This document shows, in pieces, positions 22,686 to 30,169 of a stretch of DNA of 32,202 nucleotides (its first letter is position 1; the number at the start of each line of letters is the position of its first letter). Both the position numbers and the translations under genes were made by a program. The stretch lies in the NCBI GenBank assembly GCA_023396215.1, contig JAEWWW010000117.1, positions 1-32,202 on the forward strand, read 5' to 3'. The notes below the pieces were generated by a model. It did no database searches and had not been told where the DNA came from. It worked only from the letters and a program-made list of their open reading frames with translations. The DNA is from Bacillota bacterium (GTDB lineage Bacteria; Bacillota; Clostridia; Oscillospirales; Ruminococcaceae).

Positions 22686-24341
22686 ATGATACGTCAATGG
22701 AATGAAGAATCCCTCGACCCCCGCACCGCCCTGCGCTATGCCATGGGCGGTACCGAAGAGGACGCCAAGCGCCCGGTCATCGGCCTTGTAAACGCGTGGA
22801 ACGAGATGAACCCCGGGCATTACGCCCTCAAGGACGTCGTTCAGGAGATGAAGGACGAGATATACAAAGCGGGCGGCCTTGCGCTGGAGCTGCCGGTCAG
22901 CGGCATCTGCGACGGCATCTGCTCCAACACCCCCGGCGACCGCTACACCCTTCCGGCACGCGACATGGTTTCGGCCGAGGTCGAAACGGTGGCCGAGCTG
23001 AACATGCTGGAAGGCATGGTGATGATGGCCACCTGCGACAAGGTGGTTCCCGGCATGCTGATGGGCGCCATGCGGGTCAATATCCCCACCGTGATGTTCA
23101 CCGGCGGCTACATGGCCCCCGGCGAGCTGGACGGCCAGATGCTGACCCTGACCCACACCAAGCAGGCCTATGCGGCCTACATCGCAGGCGATATCACACA
23201 GGAGCGCTACAAGGCGGTTGTCAGAAACGCCTGCCCCACACCCGGCGCCTGCCCCTTTATGGGCACCGCCAACACCATGTGCGCCACCGCCGAGGTGCTG
23301 GGCTTCTCGCCCCACGGCAATGCCAGCGTGCGCAGCCAGACCCCCAAATGGCACGAGATGGCAAGGCTTGCCGCCCGCCGGGTGGTTGAGGCGGTGCGCG
23401 AGGTAAAGCGCCCCGTGGATTTTATCAACAAGACCAGCTTTGAGAACGTGGTGCGCTATATGATGGCCACCGGCGGCTCGACCAACAGCCTGCTGCATAT
23501 TCCTGCCATCGCACGGCAGGCCGGGGTGGATATCACCCCCGAAACCTTTGACGAAATCAGCCGCAAGGTGCCGGTTATCAGCACCATCTATCCCAACCAT
23601 CCCAGCTACACCATGGCGGATTTCTCCGCCGCGGGCGGTCTGGGCGCGGTGGTGGGCGAGCTTGCCAAAGCGGGGTTGATTGACGCCTCTGCCGACGGCA
23701 TGTTCGGCACTCTGGCTGAAAATGCCGAGAAAAACCCCAACGCCAACCCCGAGGTCATCCACTCGGCGGCCAACGCCATCAACAAGCAGGGGGGTCTCGC
23801 GGTGCTGCACGGCAACATCGGTGCGGACAGCGCCATTGTCAAGTTCAGCGCGGTGGACCCCGCGGCGTGGAAGTTCAGCGGCCCCGCCAGGGTCTATGAC
23901 TCTCAGGACGACGCATGGAACGCTATTTTGAAGGATGAAATTGTCGCCGGCGACGTGGTGGTCATCCGCTACGAAGGGCCCAAGGGCTCGCCGGGTATGC
24001 CTCATATGGAAACCTTCATGGCAGCGGTGTTGGGCAAGGGTCTGGGCAGCGATATCGCTCTGGTCAGCGACGGGCGGTTCTCCGGCGCCACCGGTGGCCT
24101 CGCCATCGGGCATGTGAGCCCCGAAGCTTATGAAGGCGGGAACTTGGCATTTATCCAAAATGGTGATATCATCCATATTGACATTGAAGCGCGCAGCCTG
24201 ACGGTTGAGGTCAGCGACGCGGAGTTTGAGAAACGCCGTGACAACTGGCAGCCGGTACGCAAGCCCGCCACGGGCTGGTTGAAGCTGTATCGTGACAACA
24301 CCACATCGGCCCACAGAGGCGCCACCGTTTTCTGGGATTAG
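22686..24341 (+). CDS. IlvD/Edd-family dehydratase, probably sugar-acid dehydratase
   Basis: The protein has 551 residues. Family motifs are ATCDKVVPGMLMG (Cys117), NACPTPGACPFMGTANTM (Cys183, Cys189), MMATGGSTNSLLH, YEGPKGSPGMPHM and DGRFSGATGGLAIGHVSPEA. These enzymes dehydrate 2,3-dihydroxy acids using an Fe-S cluster. The usual N-terminal cluster Cys (PCN motif) is replaced by NPGH (43-45 region), whereas a new Cys pair occurs at GICDGIC (75, 79). From memory, the shift resembles YjhG/YagF pentonate dehydratases. With a transporter and sugar-type enzymes around it and no other ilv genes, a sugar acid is a better guess than branched-chain biosynthesis. Automated annotation would probably call it ilvD. 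Confidence 0.85.
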   Translation: MIRQWNEESLDPRTALRYAMGGTEEDAKRPVIGLVNAWNEMNPGHYALKDVVQEMKDEIYKAGGLALELPVSGICDGICSNTPGDRYTLPARDMVSAEVETVAELNMLEGMVMMATCDKVVPGMLMGAMRVNIPTVMFTGGYMAPGELDGQMLTLTHTKQAYAAYIAGDITQERYKAVVRNACPTPGACPFMGTANTMCATAEVLGFSPHGNASVRSQTPKWHEMARLAARRVVEAVREVKRPVDFINKTSFENVVRYMMATGGSTNSLLHIPAIARQAGVDITPETFDEISRKVPVISTIYPNHPSYTMADFSAAGGLGAVVGELAKAGLIDASADGMFGTLAENAEKNPNANPEVIHSAANAINKQGGLAVLHGNIGADSAIVKFSAVDPAAWKFSGPARVYDSQDDAWNAILKDEIVAGDVVVIRYEGPKGSPGMPHMETFMAAVLGKGLGSDIALVSDGRFSGATGGLAIGHVSPEAYEGGNLAFIQNGDIIHIDIEARSLTVEVSDAEFEKRRDNWQPVRKPATGWLKLYRDNTTSAHRGATVFWD

Positions 24342-24500
24342 GGGCTTTCTTAAAACTCCAAACTCTTGGTACATTCTACTGAAACCAGCATCTGCCGCGT
24401 TCAAAATGCTCGGAATACATGAAGTATTCCTGCGCTTTTGGCCTTGCAGCTACTTGTTTTCAGCGAATTCCCCGGCGGTTTTTCATTTTCAGAAACGCCC
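24342..24500 (+). repeat. 159-bp MITE-like repeat, copy A
   Basis: It begins immediately after the dehydratase stop with GGGCTTTCTTAAAACTCC and ends AGAAACGCCC. It has a perfect central dyad GGAATAC-ATGAA-GTATTCC (24412-24430), and its halves form a long imperfect inverted repeat (GGGCTTTCT.../...AGAAACGCCC). It is ungapped and 141/159 identical to the reverse complement of copy B at 27952-28110 by my count. No coding content and no clear target duplication. Confidence 0.9.
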
Positions 24501-24523
24501 TAAGCCCGTTGGGTAAAATGTCA

Positions 24524-24533
24524 TAAGCGCTTA
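24524..24533. promoter_or_regulatory. LacI-family operator upstream of its own gene
   Basis: TAAGCGCTTA is a perfect 10-bp dyad with the central CG typical of LacI/GalR operators. It lies 36 nt before the lacI-type start and probably mediates autoregulation. Confidence 0.65.
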
Positions 24534-24569
24534 CCAACCTTATACGCATTTTGTCTGGAGGAATCAGCC

Positions 24570-25574
24570 ATGGTCGGATTAAAAGATGTAGCAAAGTATG
24601 CTGATGTTTCTGCCAGCACGGTATCCCGTGTACTGGCCGGCAAAAGCTATGTCAGCGATGATACCCGCCAAAAGGTGATGGAGGCGGTGCGGGCGCTGGA
24701 TTACCGGCCCAACGCGCTGGCCCAAAGCCTGAAGATGGGCACCAGCAACACCATTGCGCTGATGATACCCAGCATTCAGAACTTGATTTTTCCCGACATC
24801 ACCCGTGGTGTCGAGGACGCCGCCCGCCGTGCGGGGTACACGGTTGTTTTATGCAACACCGACGAAGACGTTGAGGTGGAAAAAAGCTACATCAACATGC
24901 TGCGCACCCGGCTGGTTGATGGTTTTATCGTGGCCTCGGCCATGCCCAACACCAAGCACATTATGCAGCTGAGAGAGGCGGGCTTCCCGGTGGTGCTCAC
25001 CAGCCGCCATTACAACGAAGAGATTGACGCGGTCATCATCGACAACGTGCAGGCGGCCTACAACGCCACCAAATATCTCATCCGCACCGGTCATAAGCGC
25101 ATCGCCATGGCGTTGGGGCGCATTGAGCTGCCCATCTATGCCCATCGTTTGCAGGGCTACCGCCAGGCGCTGGAGGAAAGCGGGCTGCCTTATGAAGAAT
25201 CGCTGGTGATACATGAAACCACCGGCACCTCCAGCTTTTACTCACTGACCATGGATATGCTGAAAAAACGGGGCAAGCCCGATGCCATCTTTGCCAGCAG
25301 CGACGGCAAGGCCTATGTCATTATGCGGGCTCTGCACGACGCCGGGCTGCGCATCCCTGACGACGTATCGGTGATGGGGATAGACAACGTGGAGATGAGC
25401 TCGCTGGTTGAGCCTCCGCTCTCCACCGTGTCGCAGCCGCTCTATGAAATTGGCCGTCTGGCGGCCCAAAAGCTCTTTAAGCAGATAGCCAACAAGGAGC
25501 AGACCGGCAAAATGGCCCCGCCCCAGATTGATGTGCTGCCCACAGATTTAATTATTAGGAAGTCGACAAGATGA
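24570..25574 (+). CDS. LacI-family transcriptional regulator
   Basis: The protein has 334 residues, the standard length. The N-terminal helix-turn-helix has LKDVAKYADVSASTVSRVL and the hinge region RPNALAQSLK. It is followed by a ribose-binding-protein-like effector domain with MIPSIQNLIFPDITRGVEDAA, FIVAS, TGHKRIAMALG, and the C-terminal DVSVMGIDNVEMSSLVEPPLST (abbreviated landmarks). GGAGG lies 8 nt before the ATG. The stop overlaps the epimerase start (ATGA), so the two are translationally coupled. It is the likely local regulator of the catabolic region. The effector is presumably the substrate or an intermediate, not identifiable here. Confidence 0.94.
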   Translation: MVGLKDVAKYADVSASTVSRVLAGKSYVSDDTRQKVMEAVRALDYRPNALAQSLKMGTSNTIALMIPSIQNLIFPDITRGVEDAARRAGYTVVLCNTDEDVEVEKSYINMLRTRLVDGFIVASAMPNTKHIMQLREAGFPVVLTSRHYNEEIDAVIIDNVQAAYNATKYLIRTGHKRIAMALGRIELPIYAHRLQGYRQALEESGLPYEESLVIHETTGTSSFYSLTMDMLKKRGKPDAIFASSDGKAYVIMRALHDAGLRIPDDVSVMGIDNVEMSSLVEPPLSTVSQPLYEIGRLAAQKLFKQIANKEQTGKMAPPQIDVLPTDLIIRKSTR

Positions 25575-26407
25575 ACCGCATTGGTATTAATCTTTGGAAC
25601 TGGATTGTTTCTTTGGACGAAGGCTGCATCCCTCTGCTGGAGCATGTGGCCGAACTGGGTTTTACCGCCGTAGAGCTGCCCATGAGCGTGCCCACCCTGC
25701 CCAACCTGCAAGAGGTGGCGCAGGCGGCCCGCAGCCTGAACCTTGAAGTGACCCTCTGCGGCAGCATGACGGCAGGCCGGGATATCAGCAACGACGACCA
25801 GGCGGTGCGTCAGGTGACCGCTCAGTACCTGCGGGGCTGCATCGACAGCGCCGCAACCCTTGGCGCAAAGGTGCTGGCAGGGCCGCTCTACGCAGGCGGC
25901 GGCAAGCGCCACTGGCTGGAGCAGCCCGCCCGCAAGGCCGAATGGGCACTGGCGGTGCAGGGGCTTGCCTCGCTGGCCGACTACGCCGCCGAAAAAGGGG
26001 TGCGCCTGGCGCTGGAGCCAATTAACCGATACCGCACCAGCGTGGTCAACACCACCGCGCAGGCCCTTGCCATGGTGGGCGAAATCGGCCGCGAAAACGT
26101 GGGCGTCCACTTTGACACCTACCAAAGCTGCATTGAGGATGAAAACGTTTGCAATGCGCTGGAGCAGGTGCTTCAGGCGGGTAAGCTGTTTCATTTTCAC
26201 GCCTGCGCCAACCACAGAGGAGCCCCCGGAACCGGGCATCTGCCATGGCCGGAAATCCTCGGCCTGCTAAAGAAATATGGCTATCAGGGCCATGTCACCA
26301 TGGAAACCTTCTGCCCCGGCGCGCTGGATTCCGGCTGGGTGCCTTTGGCCGAAAGTCAGGACGCGCTGGCTCTTACCGGGCTGCATTATTTAAAAGCCCG
26401 GCTATAA
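25571..26407 (+). CDS. TIM-barrel sugar epimerase/isomerase, D-tagatose/psicose 3-epimerase-like
   Basis: The protein has 278 residues, one xylose-isomerase-like TIM barrel. The metal-site residues of ketose 3-epimerases are visible: Glu149 in LALEPINRY, Asp182 in HFDTYQ, the HFHACANHRG motif (His208/His210, Arg216) and Glu245 in TMETF. PGTGHLPW is a further family mark. It should interconvert a keto-sugar at C3 or act on a related polyhydroxy compound. It overlaps the lacI-type gene by 4 bp and is followed by a 150-nt gap (26408-26557) containing only small hairpins before the OYE gene. The substrate is unknown. Confidence 0.85.
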   Translation: MNRIGINLWNWIVSLDEGCIPLLEHVAELGFTAVELPMSVPTLPNLQEVAQAARSLNLEVTLCGSMTAGRDISNDDQAVRQVTAQYLRGCIDSAATLGAKVLAGPLYAGGGKRHWLEQPARKAEWALAVQGLASLADYAAEKGVRLALEPINRYRTSVVNTTAQALAMVGEIGRENVGVHFDTYQSCIEDENVCNALEQVLQAGKLFHFHACANHRGAPGTGHLPWPEILGLLKKYGYQGHVTMETFCPGALDSGWVPLAESQDALALTGLHYLKARL

Positions 26408-26557
26408 AACGCCGTTTTGCGCTGTGCCAGAGGCACGGGCAGATGGTGCTGCAAACGTCTGCGGGGCGCTGCCCCACGCCGCCCGGCGGCTGGATAAAAG
26501 CCTTTTTGCGCTTTTACCGCAGACCAGTATAACGCATTAGAAAGAGGTGCAACTGTC

Positions 26558-27940
26558 GTGTCCGCACATGAGAAATTCAGTTTTGACAGTTTAGAAAAAC
26601 TTCAGGCCAAAATTAAGGAGCTGGAGGTTGACATCAACCTCTCAGAAGACCTTTCGCCGCTGCACAAGCCGGTGAAGGTGGGCAACAAAACTGCCCCCAA
26701 CGCCTTTGCCGTTCTGCCGATGGAAGGCTGCGACTCCGAGCCGGACGGCTCGCCCTCCGAGCTGGTGGAGCGCCGTTATCTGCGCTTTGCCTCCGGCGGG
26801 GCCGGGCTGCTCTGGTGGGAAGCCTGCGCCGTGGTCAACGAGGGCCGCGCCAACGCCCTGCAGATGATGCTGACCAAAGATAACGCCGGCAGTTTTGAGG
26901 CGCTGGTGAAAAAGAGCAACGCCGCTGCCGCTGCAAGCATGGGGGAGGGCCACCGCCCAGTCAACGTGCTTCAGCTCACCCACTCGGGGCGTTACTCCCG
27001 CCCGGTGGGCCACAAGGCTGCGCCCATCGTTCCCCAGCACGACCCCATCCTCGACCCCCGGGTCGGCCTTGACCCCAACGCGCCGGTGGTGACCGACGAA
27101 TACCTCGACAGCCTGCAGGAAGCCTATGTCACCTCCGCCGTTTTGGCCAAAGAGGTGGGCTTTGACGGGGTGGATATCAAAAGCTGCCACCGTTACCTGC
27201 TCAGCGAGCTGCTGGCCAGCCATACCCGCGAGGGCAAATATGGCGGCAGCTTTGAAAACCGCAGCCGCTTCCTGCTTGAAACCATCCGCAAGGTGCGGGC
27301 CGCTGTGGGGGATGATTTCATCATCTCCAGCCGCTTCAACGTCTTTGACGCCCACCCGTACCCCTACGGCTTCGGCGTGGACAAAGAGGATTTCTGGAAG
27401 TTTGACCCCACCGAGCCGATGGAGCTTGTGCGCCTGATGTGCGAAAGCGGGGTAGACCTGCTGAGCAACTCGGCGGGCAACCCCTACTATATCTATCCGC
27501 AGGTGACCCGTCCCTTCGACCTTTCCAGCATGGGCATCCCCACCCCCGACGAGCACCCGCTGGAGAGCATCGCCCGCCTGTTCAGCTTTACCCGCATGAT
27601 TCAAAAAGCGGCGGGTGACGTGCCGGTGGTCGGCAACGGCTATACCTGGCTGCGCCAGTTCACCCCCGAGGCGGGGGCGGCCAATCTGGCCGACGGCAGC
27701 TGCTCCTTTGTGGGTCTGGGCCGCAGCAGCTTTGCCTACCCCGAAGCACCCAGGGATGTGCTGCAGGGTACCGGCATGTCGTATAACAAATGCTGCACCA
27801 CCTGCTCCAAATGCACACAGATTATGCGCGACCATGGCCGCACCGGTTGTGTCATCCGCGACGCCAAGGTTTATGCTCCCCTTTATAAAGAGGCCAGAGA
27901 GGACGCCATCGCCAGAGAAGAGGCGGCCAAGAAGGCATAA
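26558..27940 (+). CDS. Old Yellow Enzyme-family NADH:flavin oxidoreductase with C-terminal Fe-S motif
   Basis: The protein has 460 residues and starts with GTG, 8 nt after AAAGAGGTG. The FMN TIM barrel shows VLQLTHSGRYSRP, the active-site region SCHRYLLSELLASHTR and the family block GKYGGSFENRSRF. A Cys cluster near the C-terminus (412, 413, 416, 419, 431) matches the 4Fe-4S motif of 2,4-dienoyl-CoA reductase-type enzymes. The FAD/NAD(P)H domains those carry are missing, so electrons must come from another protein. An N-terminal extension of about 30 residues precedes the barrel. It likely reduces an activated C=C bond; the substrate is unknown. It is the last gene before repeat copy B. Confidence 0.88.
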   Translation: MSAHEKFSFDSLEKLQAKIKELEVDINLSEDLSPLHKPVKVGNKTAPNAFAVLPMEGCDSEPDGSPSELVERRYLRFASGGAGLLWWEACAVVNEGRANALQMMLTKDNAGSFEALVKKSNAAAAASMGEGHRPVNVLQLTHSGRYSRPVGHKAAPIVPQHDPILDPRVGLDPNAPVVTDEYLDSLQEAYVTSAVLAKEVGFDGVDIKSCHRYLLSELLASHTREGKYGGSFENRSRFLLETIRKVRAAVGDDFIISSRFNVFDAHPYPYGFGVDKEDFWKFDPTEPMELVRLMCESGVDLLSNSAGNPYYIYPQVTRPFDLSSMGIPTPDEHPLESIARLFSFTRMIQKAAGDVPVVGNGYTWLRQFTPEAGAANLADGSCSFVGLGRSSFAYPEAPRDVLQGTGMSYNKCCTTCSKCTQIMRDHGRTGCVIRDAKVYAPLYKEAREDAIAREEAAKKA

Positions 27941-27951
27941 AACTGTTTCCA

Positions 27952-28110
27952 GGGTGTTTCTAAAAATGGAAAACCGCCGGAAAATTCGCTGAAAATAAGC
28001 AGATGCAAGGCAAAAAGCGCAGGAATACTTCATGTATTCCGAGTATTTTTAACACAGCAGATGCTGTTTTCAGTAGAATTTGCCGAGAGTTTGGAGTTTT
28101 TAGAAAGCCC
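27952..28110 (-). repeat. 159-bp MITE-like repeat, copy B (inverted relative to copy A)
   Basis: It starts 11 nt after the OYE stop with GGGTGTTTCTAAAAATGG and ends TTTTTAGAAAGCCC, 9 nt before the alcohol dehydrogenase ribosome binding site. It has the same central dyad GGAATAC-TTCAT-GTATTCC (28022-28040). It aligns without gaps to the reverse complement of copy A with 18 mismatches. The open frame running through it into the alcohol dehydrogenase is incidental. Confidence 0.9.
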
Positions 28111-28132
28111 CCAATCAGCAAGGAGGCTGCTT

Positions 28133-29161
28133 ATGAGTTTCGAAACCCGGGTGGGACGTGTATGCGCCCCGCAAGAAGTTGACTTTATAACAAGGGTACT
28201 GCCCGACCCGGCCCCCGGCGAGGTTATCGTCAGAATCAAGGCCAGCGCCATCTGCGGCAGCGACCTGCATATCTATAAGGGCAAGCACCCCTCGGTTTCG
28301 CTGCCCGCCACCATCGGGCACGAGTTTGCGGGCGATGTAGCCGCTATAGGCCCGGGGGTAACGCAGGTATCGGTGGGCGACCGGGTCACGGTAGAGCCCT
28401 GCATTGTCTGCGGCCACTGCGACGCCTGCCGCCACGGCGAATACGGCTACTGCGAATCCATCAGCTTCCTCTACCGCAACGGCGACGGCTCTATGGCCGA
28501 TTATATTAAGGTGCGCGCCGAAAGCATCTTCAAGCTGCCCGACCACCTGAGCTATGAGGCCGGGGCGCTCATTGAGCCGTTGGCTGTGGCCACACACGCA
28601 GTGCGCCGCGCAGACATCAGGTTGGGTGAAAAGGTGCTGGTCATCGGCGCCGGGGCCATCGGCACACTGGTGGCGGCTCTCTGCCGGATATCCGGCGCGG
28701 GCGAGGTTGTGGTGGTGGATTATTCCCCGGCACGCCTTAAGCTGGCCAAGGAGATGGGCGCCACCCGCACCGTCAACCCCGGCGAGGGCGAAAAGCTGGA
28801 GGATGTGGTCAAGGAGCTCACCGGCGGCACCGGCATGGATAAAACCATCGAGTGCGTCGGGCGCGAATCCACCTTCATCCAGGCCATCGAGAGCCTGCGG
28901 CGCAACGGCCTTGCCACCATCGTGGGTATCTTTGAAGAGCCGATGATTACCATCAACGCCATGCGCTTTATCAACCACGAAATCCGCGTACAGGGCGCGC
29001 AGGGCTATTGTTGGGATTTCCCCATCGCCCTGCAGATGACCAGAGAGATTAACCTTGAAAAGCTGATTACCCATACCTTCCCCCTCGAGCAGCTAAAAAC
29101 AGCTCTGGATACCTGCTTTGACCGTGAAGCCGGCAGCATGAAAGTCATTATTAAGCCCTAG
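28133..29161 (+). CDS. Zinc-dependent alcohol/polyol dehydrogenase (MDR family)
   Basis: The protein has 342 residues. The catalytic zinc site has Cys41 (AICGSD), His63-Glu64 (GHE) and Glu148 (LIEP). The structural zinc lobe has Cys93, 96, 99 and 107 (CGHCDACRHGEYGYC). The Rossmann motif is GAGAIG (172-177). It resembles sorbitol/threonine-dehydrogenase-type NAD enzymes that oxidise a secondary alcohol to a ketone. AGGAGG lies 6 nt before the ATG at 28133, which overrides an upstream in-frame ATG inside repeat copy B. A short-chain dehydrogenase follows, indicating two alcohol oxidoreductases in one pathway. Confidence 0.92.
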   Translation: MSFETRVGRVCAPQEVDFITRVLPDPAPGEVIVRIKASAICGSDLHIYKGKHPSVSLPATIGHEFAGDVAAIGPGVTQVSVGDRVTVEPCIVCGHCDACRHGEYGYCESISFLYRNGDGSMADYIKVRAESIFKLPDHLSYEAGALIEPLAVATHAVRRADIRLGEKVLVIGAGAIGTLVAALCRISGAGEVVVVDYSPARLKLAKEMGATRTVNPGEGEKLEDVVKELTGGTGMDKTIECVGRESTFIQAIESLRRNGLATIVGIFEEPMITINAMRFINHEIRVQGAQGYCWDFPIALQMTREINLEKLITHTFPLEQLKTALDTCFDREAGSMKVIIKP

Positions 29162-29262
29162 TCTTATCCGGAAATTTGTTCTTTCCGCTGTTTCTGAGCA
29201 TGTCCCAGACAGCCCAATATCACATCCGGCACCGACCGGTAAACTGGAGAGAGAATAGCCCA

Positions 29263-30030
29263 ATGAAACAAACAGCTATCGTAACAGGCGGCAGCCGCGG
29301 CATCGGCCTTGCTGTTGCAAAACAACTTGCGCAGGACGGCTTCAATGTGGTTGTCACTGCCCGCAGCCCCATCGAGCAGAGCAAGGAAGGGCTGGCGCAG
29401 CTTGCCGCCATCACGCCGGACTATATGTATATCCAAAGCGATATTGCAAGCAAAGAGGACCGCGCCCGCATCGTCGAAGAAACGGTAAAACGCTTCGGCG
29501 GCGTGCATGTGCTGGTGAATAACGCCGGCGTCGCCCCCCTCGAGCGTAAAGACCTGCTGGAGATGACCGAGGAAAGCTTTGACCGGGTCATCGGCATTAA
29601 CACCAAGGGCACCCTGTTTATGTCGCAGCTGGTGGCAAACCAGATGCTGAAGCAGGAGGTCGCCGGCAAAAAACGCGGCACCATCATCAATATTTCCTCC
29701 TGTTCGGCGGTGGTTTCTTCGGTAAACCGCGGCGAATACTGCGTTTCCAAGGCGGGCATCGCCATGCTTACCACCCTCTTTGCCGACCGTCTGGCCGCCG
29801 AAGGCATCTTTGTACATGAGATACGCCCCGGCGTTATCGCAACCGATATGACCAGTGGCGTGCAGGAAAAATACAACAAGCTTTTTGCCGAAGGCACCTT
29901 CCCGCTGGCCCGTTGGGGGCAGCCCGAGGATATCGCCCATGCTGTTTCGGCCTTCGCGGGCGAAAGCTTCCTCTACACCACCGGCAACTATGTGGATGTA
30001 GACGGCGGCTTTCACATCCGGCGGCTGTAA
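29263..30030 (+). CDS. Short-chain dehydrogenase/reductase (classical SDR)
   Basis: The protein has 255 residues. TGGSRGIG (8-15) binds the nicotinamide cofactor, NNAG (86-89) is the structural motif, and the catalytic residues are Ser145/146, Tyr159 and Lys163 (YCVSK). The C-terminus TTGNYVDVDGGFHIRRL is typical. The start is the ATG at 29263 preceded by GGAGAG; the longer frame from 29176 has no ribosome binding site and adds no family sequence. Automated tools would call it 3-oxoacyl-ACP reductase FabG, but the surroundings favour a sugar or polyol substrate. Confidence 0.9.
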   Translation: MKQTAIVTGGSRGIGLAVAKQLAQDGFNVVVTARSPIEQSKEGLAQLAAITPDYMYIQSDIASKEDRARIVEETVKRFGGVHVLVNNAGVAPLERKDLLEMTEESFDRVIGINTKGTLFMSQLVANQMLKQEVAGKKRGTIINISSCSAVVSSVNRGEYCVSKAGIAMLTTLFADRLAAEGIFVHEIRPGVIATDMTSGVQEKYNKLFAEGTFPLARWGQPEDIAHAVSAFAGESFLYTTGNYVDVDGGFHIRRL

Positions 30031-30104
30031 GTATTCACGGGAGGTACCCGGAACCCTCCCAACCTTCCGCACTGTCCTATGCAGACGGTGGTTTTTGACA
30101 CAAG

Positions 30105-30135
30105 CTCCCTCCTCTGTCTTCGACGGGGGAGGGAG
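30105..30135. other. Hairpin between the SDR and flavoprotein genes
   Basis: CTCCCTCC (30105-30112) and GGAGGGAG (30128-30135) form an 8-bp perfect stem with a 15-nt loop, followed by A-rich sequence. It lacks a rightward T-tract, so an mRNA processing or stability element is likelier than a terminator. Confidence 0.45.
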
Positions 30136-30169
30136 TAAAAAATAATATGAATTAGAACGGAGAATAGGT

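Noticed and set aside
22686..24341. Branched-chain amino acid biosynthetic ilvD fed by a Liv transporter
   Set aside because: No ilvB, ilvC or leu genes are nearby, the first cluster cysteine is displaced, and the neighbours are sugar-type enzymes.
22611..24404. 597-codon minus-strand frame over the dehydratase
   Set aside because: It is fully antisense to a gene with complete IlvD/Edd motifs and has no recognisable domain or ribosome binding site.
26642..28033. 463-codon minus-strand frame over the OYE gene
   Set aside because: Antisense to a well-supported gene and partly inside repeat copy B.
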